The notes under the pieces: generated by a model
The model's database searches: none
What the model was told of the DNA's origin: nothing
The model's input: only the letters and a program-made list of their open reading frames with translations
Program-made: the position numbers and the translations under genes
Part shown: piece by piece, positions 1 through 10,518 of the stretch
Layout: every line of letters begins with the position of its first letter
How positions within the stretch are numbered: the first letter of the stretch is position 1
Source: Bacteroidota bacterium
GTDB lineage: Bacteria; Bacteroidota; Bacteroidia; Bacteroidales; NBLH01
Direction of reading: 5' to 3'
Assembly (NCBI GenBank): GCA_025361565.1
Contig: JANYKN010000126.1
Coordinates: 124,001-188,000 of the forward strand
Length of the DNA: 64,000 nt

Positions 1-3000
1 GGTCTTTTCCAAATGTACTTTTCCCATTTCAGGAATAATTTCATTTCCGCTCCACGAAGTCTTAAAATAGCCAGTTCCTGCTTCAACCTTAACATTGTCC
101 ATTTTTTTGGGATCAATTTCCTGATCGCCCAATTTAATTTTAACCAGTTCGTCGCTTACAAGCCAATCGCCACCGGTTAGCAATAATGCATATATAGCTT
201 CAGTTGTAGCTTTGGTTGTTTTCCAATCCTGGGTTTGCTTTTGTTTTAACAACCAAACTTTTAATGCTTCAACGTCAGTTTTGTTTTTGGCTACTTCATT
301 GAATACCTCAACCATTAATGCCTGCGTTTCAATAGGTGCCTGATACCAATAATATCCGCCAACATTGTTTTTCCAGTACATTCCCATTTCTTCACTTTCA
401 GTCGAAAATTCTTTTAATGATTTGGTAATATCCGAAACCATTTTTTTGTCATATCTGTTTAAGTATAAGGCTATCATTCCTTTGGCATACAAATCCTGCG
501 ATAACCAATACTTTTCCGATTGTATTAAATAATAGTTATAAGCTTCCTGACTTGATTTTGGAATTTCAATATCTTTAAAAAAACTTCTTCCGTATAAATA
601 ATGAATCGCCATATAGCTCAATTGGTTCTTCTCCATATCAGCAGGCTTGACGTTTTTTTTCAACCAATCATAATCTTCTTTCAGGCAGTTGTCCAAATAG
701 TTAACTCCAGCTTTTAACATCGACCAGGTTTTTTCATCTTCTCTCACTGATTTCACACCAAGGTGATCCAAATGTCCAAAGCCTTCAACAATGTGTTGGG
801 TAATATAGCGGCTTTCGGGCATTCCTTCGAACCACGGCCATCCTCCATTAGATGTTTGAGATTTCTGTAGTTTTGTGGTTGCCCTACCCAATTCATCGGC
901 CATTCTATTGAGATCGAAAAGCAAACCAATTCTTTTTTTACGTTCTTGTTCATTTCCTGACTCCAAAACCCATGGAGTTTCTTCTAGTAGAGCTGATTTC
1001 AATTCCTGATTTTTCTCCAGGTTCGACAATAAAGCTTCTGAGCCCGGTGTATCTTTCCAACTATCAAATACACTTTTCACTTTTGGTGATGAGTTTGCAA
1101 TATATGACGCAATACTGTTTGCATATAAGCGCGAAAATGTTTGTTCGCTGCATTCATAGGGATATTCCATAATATATGGCAATGCCTGAACCGCATACCA
1201 TGCTGGATTTGAAGAAAACTCAAGTGTTAATTTGAAATTCTTTAAACTATTTGATTTCTTTGATTTTACAAGTTTTGTTAATTCAAAATCTTTCGTTTGT
1301 TTTCCTCGTATTGGCAATGGAAGTGATTCGGTAACCAGCATTCTATTGGTTAAAACAGGTAATGCTTTTTGTTCACCATCCGAAAAATTACCGGCTTGCG
1401 CAACAACTTTGTAGCTCACAGCTCCAATATTATCCGGAATAGTAAGGTTCCAGCTTACAATGGTATTTGATTCGCCAGCAACCGTAAAGCTTTTTGTTGA
1501 GATTTCTTTTTTATCAAAAATCCCTTCAACCGGTTTCATGGTAATGGCATCGAAAAGTTCCAATCGTGCTGTTCCGTTCATCTGATTTTTAGTGATATTG
1601 CTAATTTTAACAGGAAATACGATCTGATCATTTTGCCTGAAAAACCGTGGTTCATTTGGCAATAACATCAAATCTTTCTGGGTTTTAAGTTCATTGTTAA
1701 CAAATCCATATTTTAAATCTTTGGTGTGCCCAAAACCCATCATTTTCCAACTTGTCAGCGATTCCGGAATTTTGAATTTCACAATAATATTGCCTTCCTC
1801 ATCGGTTTGTAAGTTTGGATAAAAGAAAGCGGTTTCGTTAAAATTGGTCCTTACCTTAATATTATCTAAAACAGGAGGGTTAATAGTTCCCCGGTTATCT
1901 TCTACTGTTACTTCCTTCTTTTCTTCATCCTTTCCGGTAGTGGCTAATTTTGCATTCCCAGCAACCGAAGGCGAAATTTCTTCTTTTTTTCTTCCGTTTT
2001 TTGACTTTTTGGGACCATCACCGGCAGGACGACCATCATCGTAGGCAAAAACTTTTTCTTCGCTAACTGCATAATCGTAAAATCTATCATAAGCATAATA
2101 ACTAAATCCAAACCAATTCAGATAATCGAATGAACGATAAGGCATTGAAACATAGGGATTAAAGTCTCTTGAAATAATAACTGAATTATTGATTCCAAAA
2201 ACATCGCTTTGCCAACCCTGGTTTGAATAATAGCTGTTGTAGATACTGAAATCCCAACTATTTGGTTTGAACTGGTCAAGTGAAGCATCGTATAGAGTGG
2301 CTAAAAACTCAGCAGCTACTTTTTCGCCATTTTGACCCTTGATCTTTATTTTCCATTCTTCATCCTGGCCGGGATAAATTTTATCGCGAAAAGTCTCAAA
2401 AGTAATATCGAGTTTTTTATTGGTACGGGGAACAATAACTGTCGCATCATTTTTATACAAACGATTGTTATGAATAAAAGTAAAATGAACTCCAAAATTG
2501 CCACGGTATTCTTCTTTTACAGGGATTTCGATTATTTGCTGAGAACCTTCGGGTTTTATCCATTTTTTTTCTACTATTCTGTTTTTCAGTTCAATTTCAT
2601 ACAAAATTTGAACATTTTCTAATGAGCTGCCAATCAAAAATTTAGCATTTTGACCAGGTTCAACTTCCTGGTTAATTTGTACAAACCAATCTGCTTGTTT
2701 ATCAGGTAACTGTTTATTTTCCAATGAATAAAGTGTGAAATAATTTTTCCATTCAATAGGATTTCCAAAAGCATCCATTGATTTGGTTTCGGCAACATAA
2801 ACACCTGGTTCCCAGTTTTTCATTGCGGAAATATCCATTTTTTTTGATTCAGCAGAATTAAAAGTTTTAGTAAGTAGCAATTGATCCTTTTCTCTTGTGC
2901 GCAAATTATTTTCATCCTTATATACATTGCCAGGAAATTGATTATTCCACTCATCATTTGAATAGATAAACTGATCGGGCATATTCCAAACCCTTTGTCG

Positions 3001-5619
3001 CATTGGATTTGACAGGCCTTTTAGTTTGTAGATATTTACCTCGCCTTTGGCTTCAACAAATTCGCCATTTACATTGTTTGTCGAAATTTCAGTTTCACCC
3101 GCATTTTCCCTTGCAATTTGCTCATTTAAATTCAGGTTCAGTTTCAATGAGGTATAACCAACCATCATATTTTTGGATGCCGAATGAGTTTCACCGTTCA
3201 AATCGATTACATCCACAGATATTGAATAATTAAAAAGCAGATATTCACTTTTCTGATAGCTTAAATCTGGCAAGGCTAAAAAGTTAATTTCAAATTCACC
3301 TTTTTCATTGGTAATCACTGTGCCTTCGGCCATTTGAGTTTCAGTTGATTGCATGGAATAATACCACCATCCATCCCAAATTGGTTTTCGCACAATCCGG
3401 TATTTTACCTTTGCGTCTGTAATCATTGAACCTGCAAAAGAAACAGCTTTTCCGCTCACTTTAACGGAGTCATTTAATATATAATTACCTTTTAATGGCG
3501 AAATTTCAACCTGGAATTTTGGCCTTTTATATTCCTCAACCGAAATATATTTTGAGCCATTGTAGCAATATAATTGCATAGTTCCATTCAAAAGGCCTTT
3601 GGGAATTACGAAATTTCCATTAAATGAACCAAATTCATTAGTCGTTAAAGTTTGTTCACTAACTTTTTGATAATTAACATCATAAAGTATTACGGTAGTT
3701 TCTGTATTGCTTAAAATCTCATTTTTTTCTCCATCAGAATTAAGCATAATCCCTTTATAATAAATAGTTTGACCCGGTCGGTATATTGCCCTATCGGTAA
3801 ACAGGAAAACCTTGCTATTCATTACAGGTTTATAATCAGAATAATAGAGATAAATTGTATGATCTGAATTGAAATAATCTGTTCCATATAAAAACTCAAA
3901 AGTAATACTCTTTGAATTAAATTTTACATTTGATGGAACTATAAAATGTCCTTCAGCATCAGTAACATAAGTGCCAAAAAGCTGTTTTGTATATCGATTA
4001 AGCCCATAATTATATTCTTCTACCCAAGCTTTGACGGTCACATCTTTAAGCGGGTTACCGGTATTTCTGTCAAAAACATAATTTTCGTTTGAGCCATCGC
4101 CAATTGTTCGTTGAACATAAGAAATATTGGTTACCCTAATAATTGAATAATTGGTGATATTTTTTTGAAAATCAAGTTTTTCATTGTTTGCCAAAAAAAC
4201 CACATAAGTTCCAACAGGCAATTGATCAAATAAAATTTCGGTGGTGTGTTCATTATAATCATCGGTGCCTTTTAAGTCGTAAACAACAGATTTAAATGGT
4301 TTTACAGCCTTTTTCAATTGAGTATAGAATTTATCGCCATATTCTTTCAATGTTAGTTTCTCTAACTGCTTGGCATCAATGCTTCCAATCATTCCATATA
4401 CTTTATTAACATTTCGGTAATTGATTAATACCGGGAATTTTGTATTTGGAGCAATAATATCTTCTACCGAAAAACTAAGATTACCAGACCATATTCCGGC
4501 CTTTAAACTCTTACACATTCCGGCACCATATGAATTTGGAAATTTTGCTATGGTTGTTTCACATATTTCAATCGCTGTTTTTTTATCGTATTGATATACA
4601 ATACTTAGCTGATCTTCATGATTATATTTTGCCGACCTGTTTACGTAATAATTTGCAATATAATAGCTTATTTCAGCAGATTCATCACTATCAATATATT
4701 GGACTTGAAGTCTTTTTAGGGCTTCGAGATAAAGAACATCGTTATTGGGATTTACAGAATTGCCATGAATGAACTGCAACCTGTTTAATTCTAAATCTAC
4801 CAGCGCTGGTTTATTATTATCTGCCAGGCGGAACGAAAGCCAGTCTTTATAAATTTGAATTGCATGATAATGAAGTGATAAACTATCGGAGCTTTTGGTT
4901 GAAAATTTTACAAATTCAGATGCTGGCCCAAAATAGAAATCTTCTTTTAATTGAAAAAAATCTGCGGGTCTTGTTAGCGTAATTTCCTCACCTTGAAAAA
5001 ACTGCAAAGCCCGCGAAGCTAAAAAATCATACAAAGTTGGCCTTATAATCCTTGCATCACTTCCGAATGAAATAATTTCATCGTAAACTTTCATGTCAAT
5101 TTTGAATAGGCTATCCTTTTGATTTAATGACAAAAGATAGTTTTTAATAACCTGATCAATTAGTTGGTCGGCTGTCCATGTTTTGATGTCTTCGTTTTTG
5201 TAACCAATTGTATTGGTGCGATTTAGTATCTGATATTTGTTGTTTTGAAAATACATCAAATACATTTCCGCTTTAACCGAATACAAAACATGCTTGTTTG
5301 GCAAGCTGCTTTCAATGATATCTGTATCAATATCAATTAATAAGCGTTCAAAAGCATTTTCTTCAGAGGCACTAATATATTTCATCCTGTACATGATTGC
5401 TTTTATAATCTGGTCGTTGTTTTTATCTGCTTTAGCCAGTTTATAAATTTTTTCCACAACTTCAAGTGCCGATTTTGGAAGTCCTAATCTATCTAGAGAA
5501 TCAACGGTTTTCCATTCTTTTTTGTATTTATTTCCGCCATCGAAAGTGGTCGCAAAAGAATTGATGTGCGACATTATCCCAAAAAGGAAAGCGCAGATAA
5601 TGAGTGTAATTTTTTTCAT
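1..5619 (-). CDS. Alpha-2-macroglobulin family protein (MG2/thioester type), C-terminus truncated by left window edge
   Basis: Long open frame on the minus strand, absent from the ORF track, probably because it runs off the window. Starts at ATG 5619 (MKKITLIICAFLFGIMSHINSFA signal peptide). Contains YPYECSEQTFSR (revcomp of about 1130-1167), which matches the thioester CxEQ motif context, followed by a helical TED-like region. Confidence 0.85.
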   Translation of the reverse strand, partial: MKKITLIICAFLFGIMSHINSFATTFDGGNKYKKEWKTVDSLDRLGLPKSALEVVEKIYKLAKADKNNDQIIKAIMYRMKYISASEENAFERLLIDIDTDIIESSLPNKHVLYSVKAEMYLMYFQNNKYQILNRTNTIGYKNEDIKTWTADQLIDQVIKNYLLSLNQKDSLFKIDMKVYDEIISFGSDARIIRPTLYDFLASRALQFFQGEEITLTRPADFFQLKEDFYFGPASEFVKFSTKSSDSLSLHYHAIQIYKDWLSFRLADNNKPALVDLELNRLQFIHGNSVNPNNDVLYLEALKRLQVQYIDSDESAEISYYIANYYVNRSAKYNHEDQLSIVYQYDKKTAIEICETTIAKFPNSYGAGMCKSLKAGIWSGNLSFSVEDIIAPNTKFPVLINYRNVNKVYGMIGSIDAKQLEKLTLKEYGDKFYTQLKKAVKPFKSVVYDLKGTDDYNEHTTEILFDQLPVGTYVVFLANNEKLDFQKNITNYSIIRVTNISYVQRTIGDGSNENYVFDRNTGNPLKDVTVKAWVEEYNYGLNRYTKQLFGTYVTDAEGHFIVPSNVKFNSKSITFEFLYGTDYFNSDHTIYLYYSDYKPVMNSKVFLFTDRAIYRPGQTIYYKGIMLNSDGEKNEILSNTETTVILYDVNYQKVSEQTLTTNEFGSFNGNFVIPKGLLNGTMQLYCYNGSKYISVEEYKRPKFQVEISPLKGNYILNDSVKVSGKAVSFAGSMITDAKVKYRIVRKPIWDGWWYYSMQSTETQMAEGTVITNEKGEFEINFLALPDLSYQKSEYLLFNYSISVDVIDLNGETHSASKNMMVGYTSLKLNLNLNEQIARENAGETEISTNNVNGEFVEAKGEVNIYKLKGLSNPMRQRVWNMPDQFIYSNDEWNNQFPGNVYKDENNLRTREKDQLLLTKTFNSAESKKMDISAMKNWEPGVYVAETKSMDAFGNPIEWKNYFTLYSLENKQLPDKQADWFVQINQEVEPGQNAKFLIGSSLENVQILYEIELKNRIVEKKWIKPEGSQQIIEIPVKEEYRGNFGVHFTFIHNNRLYKNDATVIVPRTNKKLDITFETFRDKIYPGQDEEWKIKIKGQNGEKVAAEFLATLYDASLDQFKPNSWDFSIYNSYYSNQGWQSDVFGINNSVIISRDFNPYVSMPYRSFDYLNWFGFSYYAYDRFYDYAVSEEKVFAYDDGRPAGDGPKKSKNGRKKEEISPSVAGNAKLATTGKDEEKKEVTVEDNRGTINPPVLDNIKVRTNFNETAFFYPNLQTDEEGNIIVKFKIPESLTSWKMMGFGHTKDLKYGFVNNELKTQKDLMLLPNEPRFFRQNDQIVFPVKISNITKNQMNGTARLELFDAITMKPVEGIFDKKEISTKSFTVAGESNTIVSWNLTIPDNIGAVSYKVVAQAGNFSDGEQKALPVLTNRMLVTESLPLPIRGKQTKDFELTKLVKSKKSNSLKNFKLTLEFSSNPAWYAVQALPYIMEYPYECSEQTFSRLYANSIASYIANSSPKVKSVFDSWKDTPGSEALLSNLEKNQELKSALLEETPWVLESGNEQERKKRIGLLFDLNRMADELGRATTKLQKSQTSNGGWPWFEGMPESRYITQHIVEGFGHLDHLGVKSVREDEKTWSMLKAGVNYLDNCLKEDYDWLKKNVKPADMEKNQLSYMAIHYLYGRSFFKDIEIPKSSQEAYNYYLIQSEKYWLSQDLYAKGMIALYLNRYDKKMVSDITKSLKEFSTESEEMGMYWKNNVGGYYWYQAPIETQALMVEVFNEVAKNKTDVEALKVWLLKQKQTQDWKTTKATTEAIYALLLTGGDWLVSDELVKIKLGDQEIDPKKMDNVKVEAGTGYFKTSWSGNEIIPEMGKVHLEKT

Positions 5620-5860
5620 TTTATGTCGTTTTGATTAAGGTTTTGTTCCAATATGATTTTTGAATTGATAGAATTTGTCACCATGTTTTAAAATTACTAT
5701 AATTTGAATGATTTTCAAAGATGATTTAACAATTTCATTCTAATCAATTCAAAACTAAAGATGAATTGAAGGACGATTTTCCACAATACTTATGAATTTG
5801 TGTTTTCTCAATGCATTCTGAACCAGAATATTTTTACTTTTGAAGCCAATTTTATTCTAA

Positions 5861-7264
5861 ATGAAAAAAGCAATTCTATTTTCCATCTTACTTTTAGTGA
5901 TTTTTACATCATGTCAAAAAACAGAAATTGAAACTTCTCCTGATTTTCAGTTACAATTTTCGACAGACTCCATTATTTTCGATACTATTTTTTCAGGAAT
6001 CGGTTCCACTACAAAGCATTTGAAAATATATAATCCATCTGATAAGGATGTTCAAATTTCACAAATTTATCTGGCAAAAGGAGATCAGTCAAAATACCGG
6101 ATTAATATTGATGGTCGAGCTTCTGATTTTGAATCAAACATTACAATAAAAGGAAAAGACAGCATGTATGTTTTTGTTGAAGTTCATATTAATACCAATC
6201 AGGATGCCTTACTTGAACAGGATTCAATTGTTTTTATGACTAATGGTAACTGGCAGGATATTAAATTATTAGCTTGGGGACAAGATGTACATATGATAAA
6301 TGGTGAAATAATCCAATCAACAACATGGGCGAATGATAAACCTTACCTGGTCTATAATTCCATGTTGGTTGATACCAATCAAATACTTATTATTGATGCA
6401 GGCACCAAAATATATTTTCATCGGGGAAGCAGAATGTATGTAGCTGGCACACTTGAGATTAATGGCACTTTTGATCAACCGGTAGTCTTTCAGGGTGATC
6501 GTCTGGAACAAGTTTATAGCGATGTTCCCGGTCAATGGGAAGGAATTTGGTTAATGAATGGAAGTAAGCACAACAGCGTGAATTGGGCAGAAATTAAAAA
6601 TGCAATTATAGGCATACAGGTTGATACACTTGCAGATATAAATGTTCCTACACTTAGCATTCATGATTCAAAAATTGAGCATATGAGTTTTGCCGGAATC
6701 TATGCCCAGGGAACTACTATTTTTGCAACTAATTGTTTAGTAAGTGATTGTGGATTTTACAATCTGGCGTTGACCATTGGTGGAAGTTATGATTTTTACC
6801 ATTGTACACTTGCTAATTATTGGCAAAATAGCTATAGAAACACGCCTTCATTGGTTTTGAATAATTATTATACCTATCAAAACACTGTAATTATCAGGGA
6901 TTTGATACATGCAGGTTTTTACAATTGCCTGATATATGGTGACAGGGAAAACGAAGTTTTTATTGATAAATATTCTGGGCAGGGCTCTCTTGAATATGAA
7001 TTTGACCATTGTTTGCTTAAATATACTTCTGATGCCGCATTGGATATCAATAAATTAAATTCGTGTATCGTCAATAAAGATCCATTGTTTTTGGATAAAG
7101 ACAAATACCTTTTCAATATTGATACCTTATCACCTGCTATAGATAAAGCATTGCGGGCGAAAGTCGATTTATTTCCTGCTTTTTTAAACTTTGATTTAGA
7201 AAACAATAGTCGTATTCTTGATTCAGCACCAGATATTGGGGCTTATGAATGGGTTAAGAAGTAA
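5861..7264 (+). CDS. Lipoprotein with right-handed parallel beta-helix region
   Basis: 467 aa; lipobox-like IFTSC at the N-terminus; beta-helix-like repeated segments; C-terminal SPAIDKA...PDIGAYEW signature common in Bacteroidetes beta-helix proteins. Confidence 0.75.
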   Translation: MKKAILFSILLLVIFTSCQKTEIETSPDFQLQFSTDSIIFDTIFSGIGSTTKHLKIYNPSDKDVQISQIYLAKGDQSKYRINIDGRASDFESNITIKGKDSMYVFVEVHINTNQDALLEQDSIVFMTNGNWQDIKLLAWGQDVHMINGEIIQSTTWANDKPYLVYNSMLVDTNQILIIDAGTKIYFHRGSRMYVAGTLEINGTFDQPVVFQGDRLEQVYSDVPGQWEGIWLMNGSKHNSVNWAEIKNAIIGIQVDTLADINVPTLSIHDSKIEHMSFAGIYAQGTTIFATNCLVSDCGFYNLALTIGGSYDFYHCTLANYWQNSYRNTPSLVLNNYYTYQNTVIIRDLIHAGFYNCLIYGDRENEVFIDKYSGQGSLEYEFDHCLLKYTSDAALDINKLNSCIVNKDPLFLDKDKYLFNIDTLSPAIDKALRAKVDLFPAFLNFDLENNSRILDSAPDIGAYEWVKK

Positions 7265-7286
7265 ATTTTAATGGAAAGAACAGCAA

Positions 7287-10235
7287 CTATTTTAAGGCTT
7301 CCAATAAAATTTCCACCGGATGCCTCGCTTTTCTATTCGTACCATCCATAATTTGATGGCGACAGCTAGTTCCGGGTGCTACAATATCAGTTTCGGCGCT
7401 AGTTGCCCTAATTTCTGGAAACAATATCATTTCGCCAATTTGCATTGAAATATCATAATGTTCTTTTTCGTAGCCAAATGATCCGGCCATTCCACAGCAT
7501 CCTGAAGGAATTTCTTTGACTTCAAAATTTTCAGGAAAAGAAAGTATTTTTAGAGTAGAACTGGTTGTTGTCAATGCTTTTTGGTAGCAATGGCCATGTA
7601 ATTTTATTTTTTTGAAATCTGTGGTAAATTGAGATTTTGTAATATTCCCTTTCATCATTTCGTTGGCCAGAAATTCTTCGATCATCAAACAGTTCTTTGC
7701 CAATTGCCTCGAATTGTGATAATAACCAAATTCTTTTGATTCACTGAATAAATCGCAATATTCATCTCTAAAAGTGAGAATTGCAGAAGGTTCTATTCCT
7801 AAAAGCGGATTTTTTTCGGAGATAATTTCCGTTAAGTAATCAATATTTTTTTTAGCAATTTCTTTTGCTTTTTTTACCAATCCTTTTGACAGATAAGTCC
7901 GTCCACTTTCAATATGTTTAGGAATAATTACTTCGTAACCCAATCGGTTAAGCAATTGAATGGCTTTTATTCCGATTTCAACATCATTAAAATTGGTAAA
8001 TTCATCACTAAATAAATAAACTTTTCCTTTTTTGCTGATTTTTAACAACTCTTCTTGTTTAGCAAGATGGTTTTTTAACCATTTTTTAAGAGTGATATTG
8101 CTAAGTCTCGGGAATTTTCTTTTTTTGCAGAATCCAAGGATGGAATTTAAAATTCCCGAGAAGAACGATGTGGAAACAAGAAAATTATATATACCGCTGA
8201 ATGGAACGGCTAGTTGATTTATGTTACTGATGTTTGCTATTAGCCTGTTTCTTAAAGGAATACCATTTTTATCGTAATAATGCTGAAGGAATTCAGCTTT
8301 TAATTTGGTCATGTCAACAGACGAAGGGCACTCGGATTTACATGCTTTACATGAAAGACATAAATCAAGTATTTCAAATGCATCTTTGTTATTAAAAGGA
8401 TTTTGACTGGAAGGGTTGTTCATAGCTTCCCTAAGCATATTGGCCCGGGCCCGGGTTGTGTTTTTTTCGTCGCGTGTAGCTTGATACGATGGGCACATAG
8501 TACCACCAATGATATGGCTTTTTCTGCAATCACCTGAACCATTGCAGTTTTCAGTGGCTCGCACATAGCCCATAGTTTTTGAAAAATCAAAAAATGTATT
8601 TATTTCAGGCGTTGGTTTTCCCGGAATGTATCTGAGGGAACTGTTCATTGGCGGTGTGTCAACGATTTTTCCCGGATTAAAAAGATGCTTTGGATCCCAA
8701 CAGTTTTTTAAATCATTTAACAATTGATAGTTATTTGCACCTAGCATTAATGGTATAAATTCACCTCGCAAACGGCCATCGCCATGCTCACCACTGAGAG
8801 AACCATTGTATCTTTTAACAAGTTTGGCTGTTTCAAGTGCTATTGTATAGAATAATTTTGCATCTTTTTCATTTTTCAGATCAAGTAAAGGACGGAGATG
8901 TAATTCGCCACTACCAATGTGGGCATGATATACACACTCTAAATTGTGCACAGCTAAAAGTGCTTTAAAATCTTTAATATATGCAGGCAAATCATTAACT
9001 CTCACCGCAGTATCTTCAATAAAACCGACAGGTTTGGCATCACCAGGAATGTTGGTGAGTACACCAAGTCCAGCCTTACGCAAATTCCAGATTTTTTTAA
9101 TATCCTTACCAAAAATCAAGGGAAAATGATATCCAAAACCGGCTTTTCGCATTTCGGATTCCAGATTTGTGGCTATTTCTTTAACTTCCTCTTTGGTTTC
9201 ACGCGCAAATTCAATCACCAGAATAGCTTCGGGCTCTCCTTCAATGAAAAAACGATTAGCCTTTTGGGATAAATTATCCCTGGTTAAATCTAAAATGATT
9301 TTATCAATTAATTCAACTGCCCCTGGTTTGTATTTTAGGGCTATCAAATTTGCCAGTAATGCTTCTTCAAGAGTTTTAAAGTGAGCGGCAATCACGGCTT
9401 TTTCTTTTGGCGGAAGCGGGACTATATTGAGTTTAATTTCGGTAATAAATGCGAGTGTACCTTCGGAGCCGGCTATTAATTTTGAAAAATTAAAAGCTTC
9501 GGTTGATTCAGAGAATCTTTGTGTATTTAATAATATATCAAGGGAATAACCAGTATTTCTTCGCTTAATAGCCTTGTCGGGATATTCTTTTCTGATTTCC
9601 AAGCCATTTTTTTCATCCGAAAGTATATCTTTTATATTCCGATATAGTTCTCCTTCTTTTGTGTTGAGCAAACATTTATGGTCAAATTCAACATTAGATA
9701 ATGATTTAAATTCTACCTCTGAGCCATCACATAAAAAAGCGGTAACTTCAAGTGTATGGTCCCTGGTGCTTCCATAAATAATTGAATGAGAGCCACATGA
9801 ATTGTTTCCCAACATTCCGCCCAACATACATCTGTTCGAAGTGGAAGTTTCGGGTCCAAAAAATAATCCATAAGGCTCCAGATATTGGTTTAGTTCATCT
9901 AAAACCACTCCAGGCTGCACTTTTACCCAGTGTTCTTCTTGATTGATTTCAATTATATTTGTAAAGTATTTAGAAATATCAACTATAATTCCAGAGCCTA
10001 CAACTTGTCCTGATAACGAAGTTCCTGCAGCTCGTGGAATCAGTGGAATTCCATAATCATTGGCAAAATCAATCAGAATTTTAATATCTTCTTTATCCTT
10101 TGGAATGGCAACAGCTATTGGTTTTTCACGATAGCTTGATGCATCTGTGGAATAAATGTTTTTATAAAATTCCGATTTATGAAACTCGCCTTTTATATTA
10201 TTTTTTAATGTTTGAAACTGTTCTGATTTTATCAT
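7287..10235 (-). CDS. FAD-linked oxidase fused to Fe-S/CCG domain protein (GlcD/GlpC-type D-2-hydroxyacid dehydrogenase, YdiJ-like)
   Basis: 982 aa; FAD-binding PCMH motif (IPLIPRAAGTSLSGQ), GEHGDGR motif, Fe-S ligands CLSCKACKSECP, C-terminal CCG motifs (HGHCYQKAL, GCCGMAGSFGYE). Confidence 0.85.
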   Translation of the reverse strand: MIKSEQFQTLKNNIKGEFHKSEFYKNIYSTDASSYREKPIAVAIPKDKEDIKILIDFANDYGIPLIPRAAGTSLSGQVVGSGIIVDISKYFTNIIEINQEEHWVKVQPGVVLDELNQYLEPYGLFFGPETSTSNRCMLGGMLGNNSCGSHSIIYGSTRDHTLEVTAFLCDGSEVEFKSLSNVEFDHKCLLNTKEGELYRNIKDILSDEKNGLEIRKEYPDKAIKRRNTGYSLDILLNTQRFSESTEAFNFSKLIAGSEGTLAFITEIKLNIVPLPPKEKAVIAAHFKTLEEALLANLIALKYKPGAVELIDKIILDLTRDNLSQKANRFFIEGEPEAILVIEFARETKEEVKEIATNLESEMRKAGFGYHFPLIFGKDIKKIWNLRKAGLGVLTNIPGDAKPVGFIEDTAVRVNDLPAYIKDFKALLAVHNLECVYHAHIGSGELHLRPLLDLKNEKDAKLFYTIALETAKLVKRYNGSLSGEHGDGRLRGEFIPLMLGANNYQLLNDLKNCWDPKHLFNPGKIVDTPPMNSSLRYIPGKPTPEINTFFDFSKTMGYVRATENCNGSGDCRKSHIIGGTMCPSYQATRDEKNTTRARANMLREAMNNPSSQNPFNNKDAFEILDLCLSCKACKSECPSSVDMTKLKAEFLQHYYDKNGIPLRNRLIANISNINQLAVPFSGIYNFLVSTSFFSGILNSILGFCKKRKFPRLSNITLKKWLKNHLAKQEELLKISKKGKVYLFSDEFTNFNDVEIGIKAIQLLNRLGYEVIIPKHIESGRTYLSKGLVKKAKEIAKKNIDYLTEIISEKNPLLGIEPSAILTFRDEYCDLFSESKEFGYYHNSRQLAKNCLMIEEFLANEMMKGNITKSQFTTDFKKIKLHGHCYQKALTTTSSTLKILSFPENFEVKEIPSGCCGMAGSFGYEKEHYDISMQIGEMILFPEIRATSAETDIVAPGTSCRHQIMDGTNRKARHPVEILLEALK

Positions 10236-10518
10236 AATCTGGTTGTCGATTTGATTCTTTGTGTTAAATTAAACAAAATCAACCAATTAGTGATAAGTTG
10301 AAATTGTTTAAATAGAATTGCAAAATACTACTTTTTTATATGAGCTGAAAGGTTTAATTAATTTAAAAGTGTTATAGTGGTTGTTGAATGCATTAAATAT
10401 ATTGTTTTAGGCATAGTTGCGTTTTTAAATCCAAATCATATATTTATGAATTGGGTTTTGAGCTAATTTCACACAGACAGGTCATTCATACCTGCCTGCT
10501 GATAATTTGATGTGTTTT

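Noticed and set aside
753-4772. Small ORFs in the first 5 kb of the track (753, 972, 1232, 1844, 2332, 3003, 4530 and similar)
   Set aside because: They overlap, in other frames or antisense, the much longer open minus-strand alpha-2-macroglobulin frame that the track missed because it leaves the window.
8032-9777. Plus-strand ORFs antisense to the FAD/Fe-S oxidoreductase
   Set aside because: Shadow ORFs opposite a strongly conserved coding sequence; no start context or family resemblance.
10471-10505. Imperfect hairpin AGACAGGT-CATTCAT-ACCTGCCT downstream of the N/Q-rich gene
   Set aside because: Short stem with a mismatch and no T-tract on the minus-strand exit; too weak to call as a terminator.
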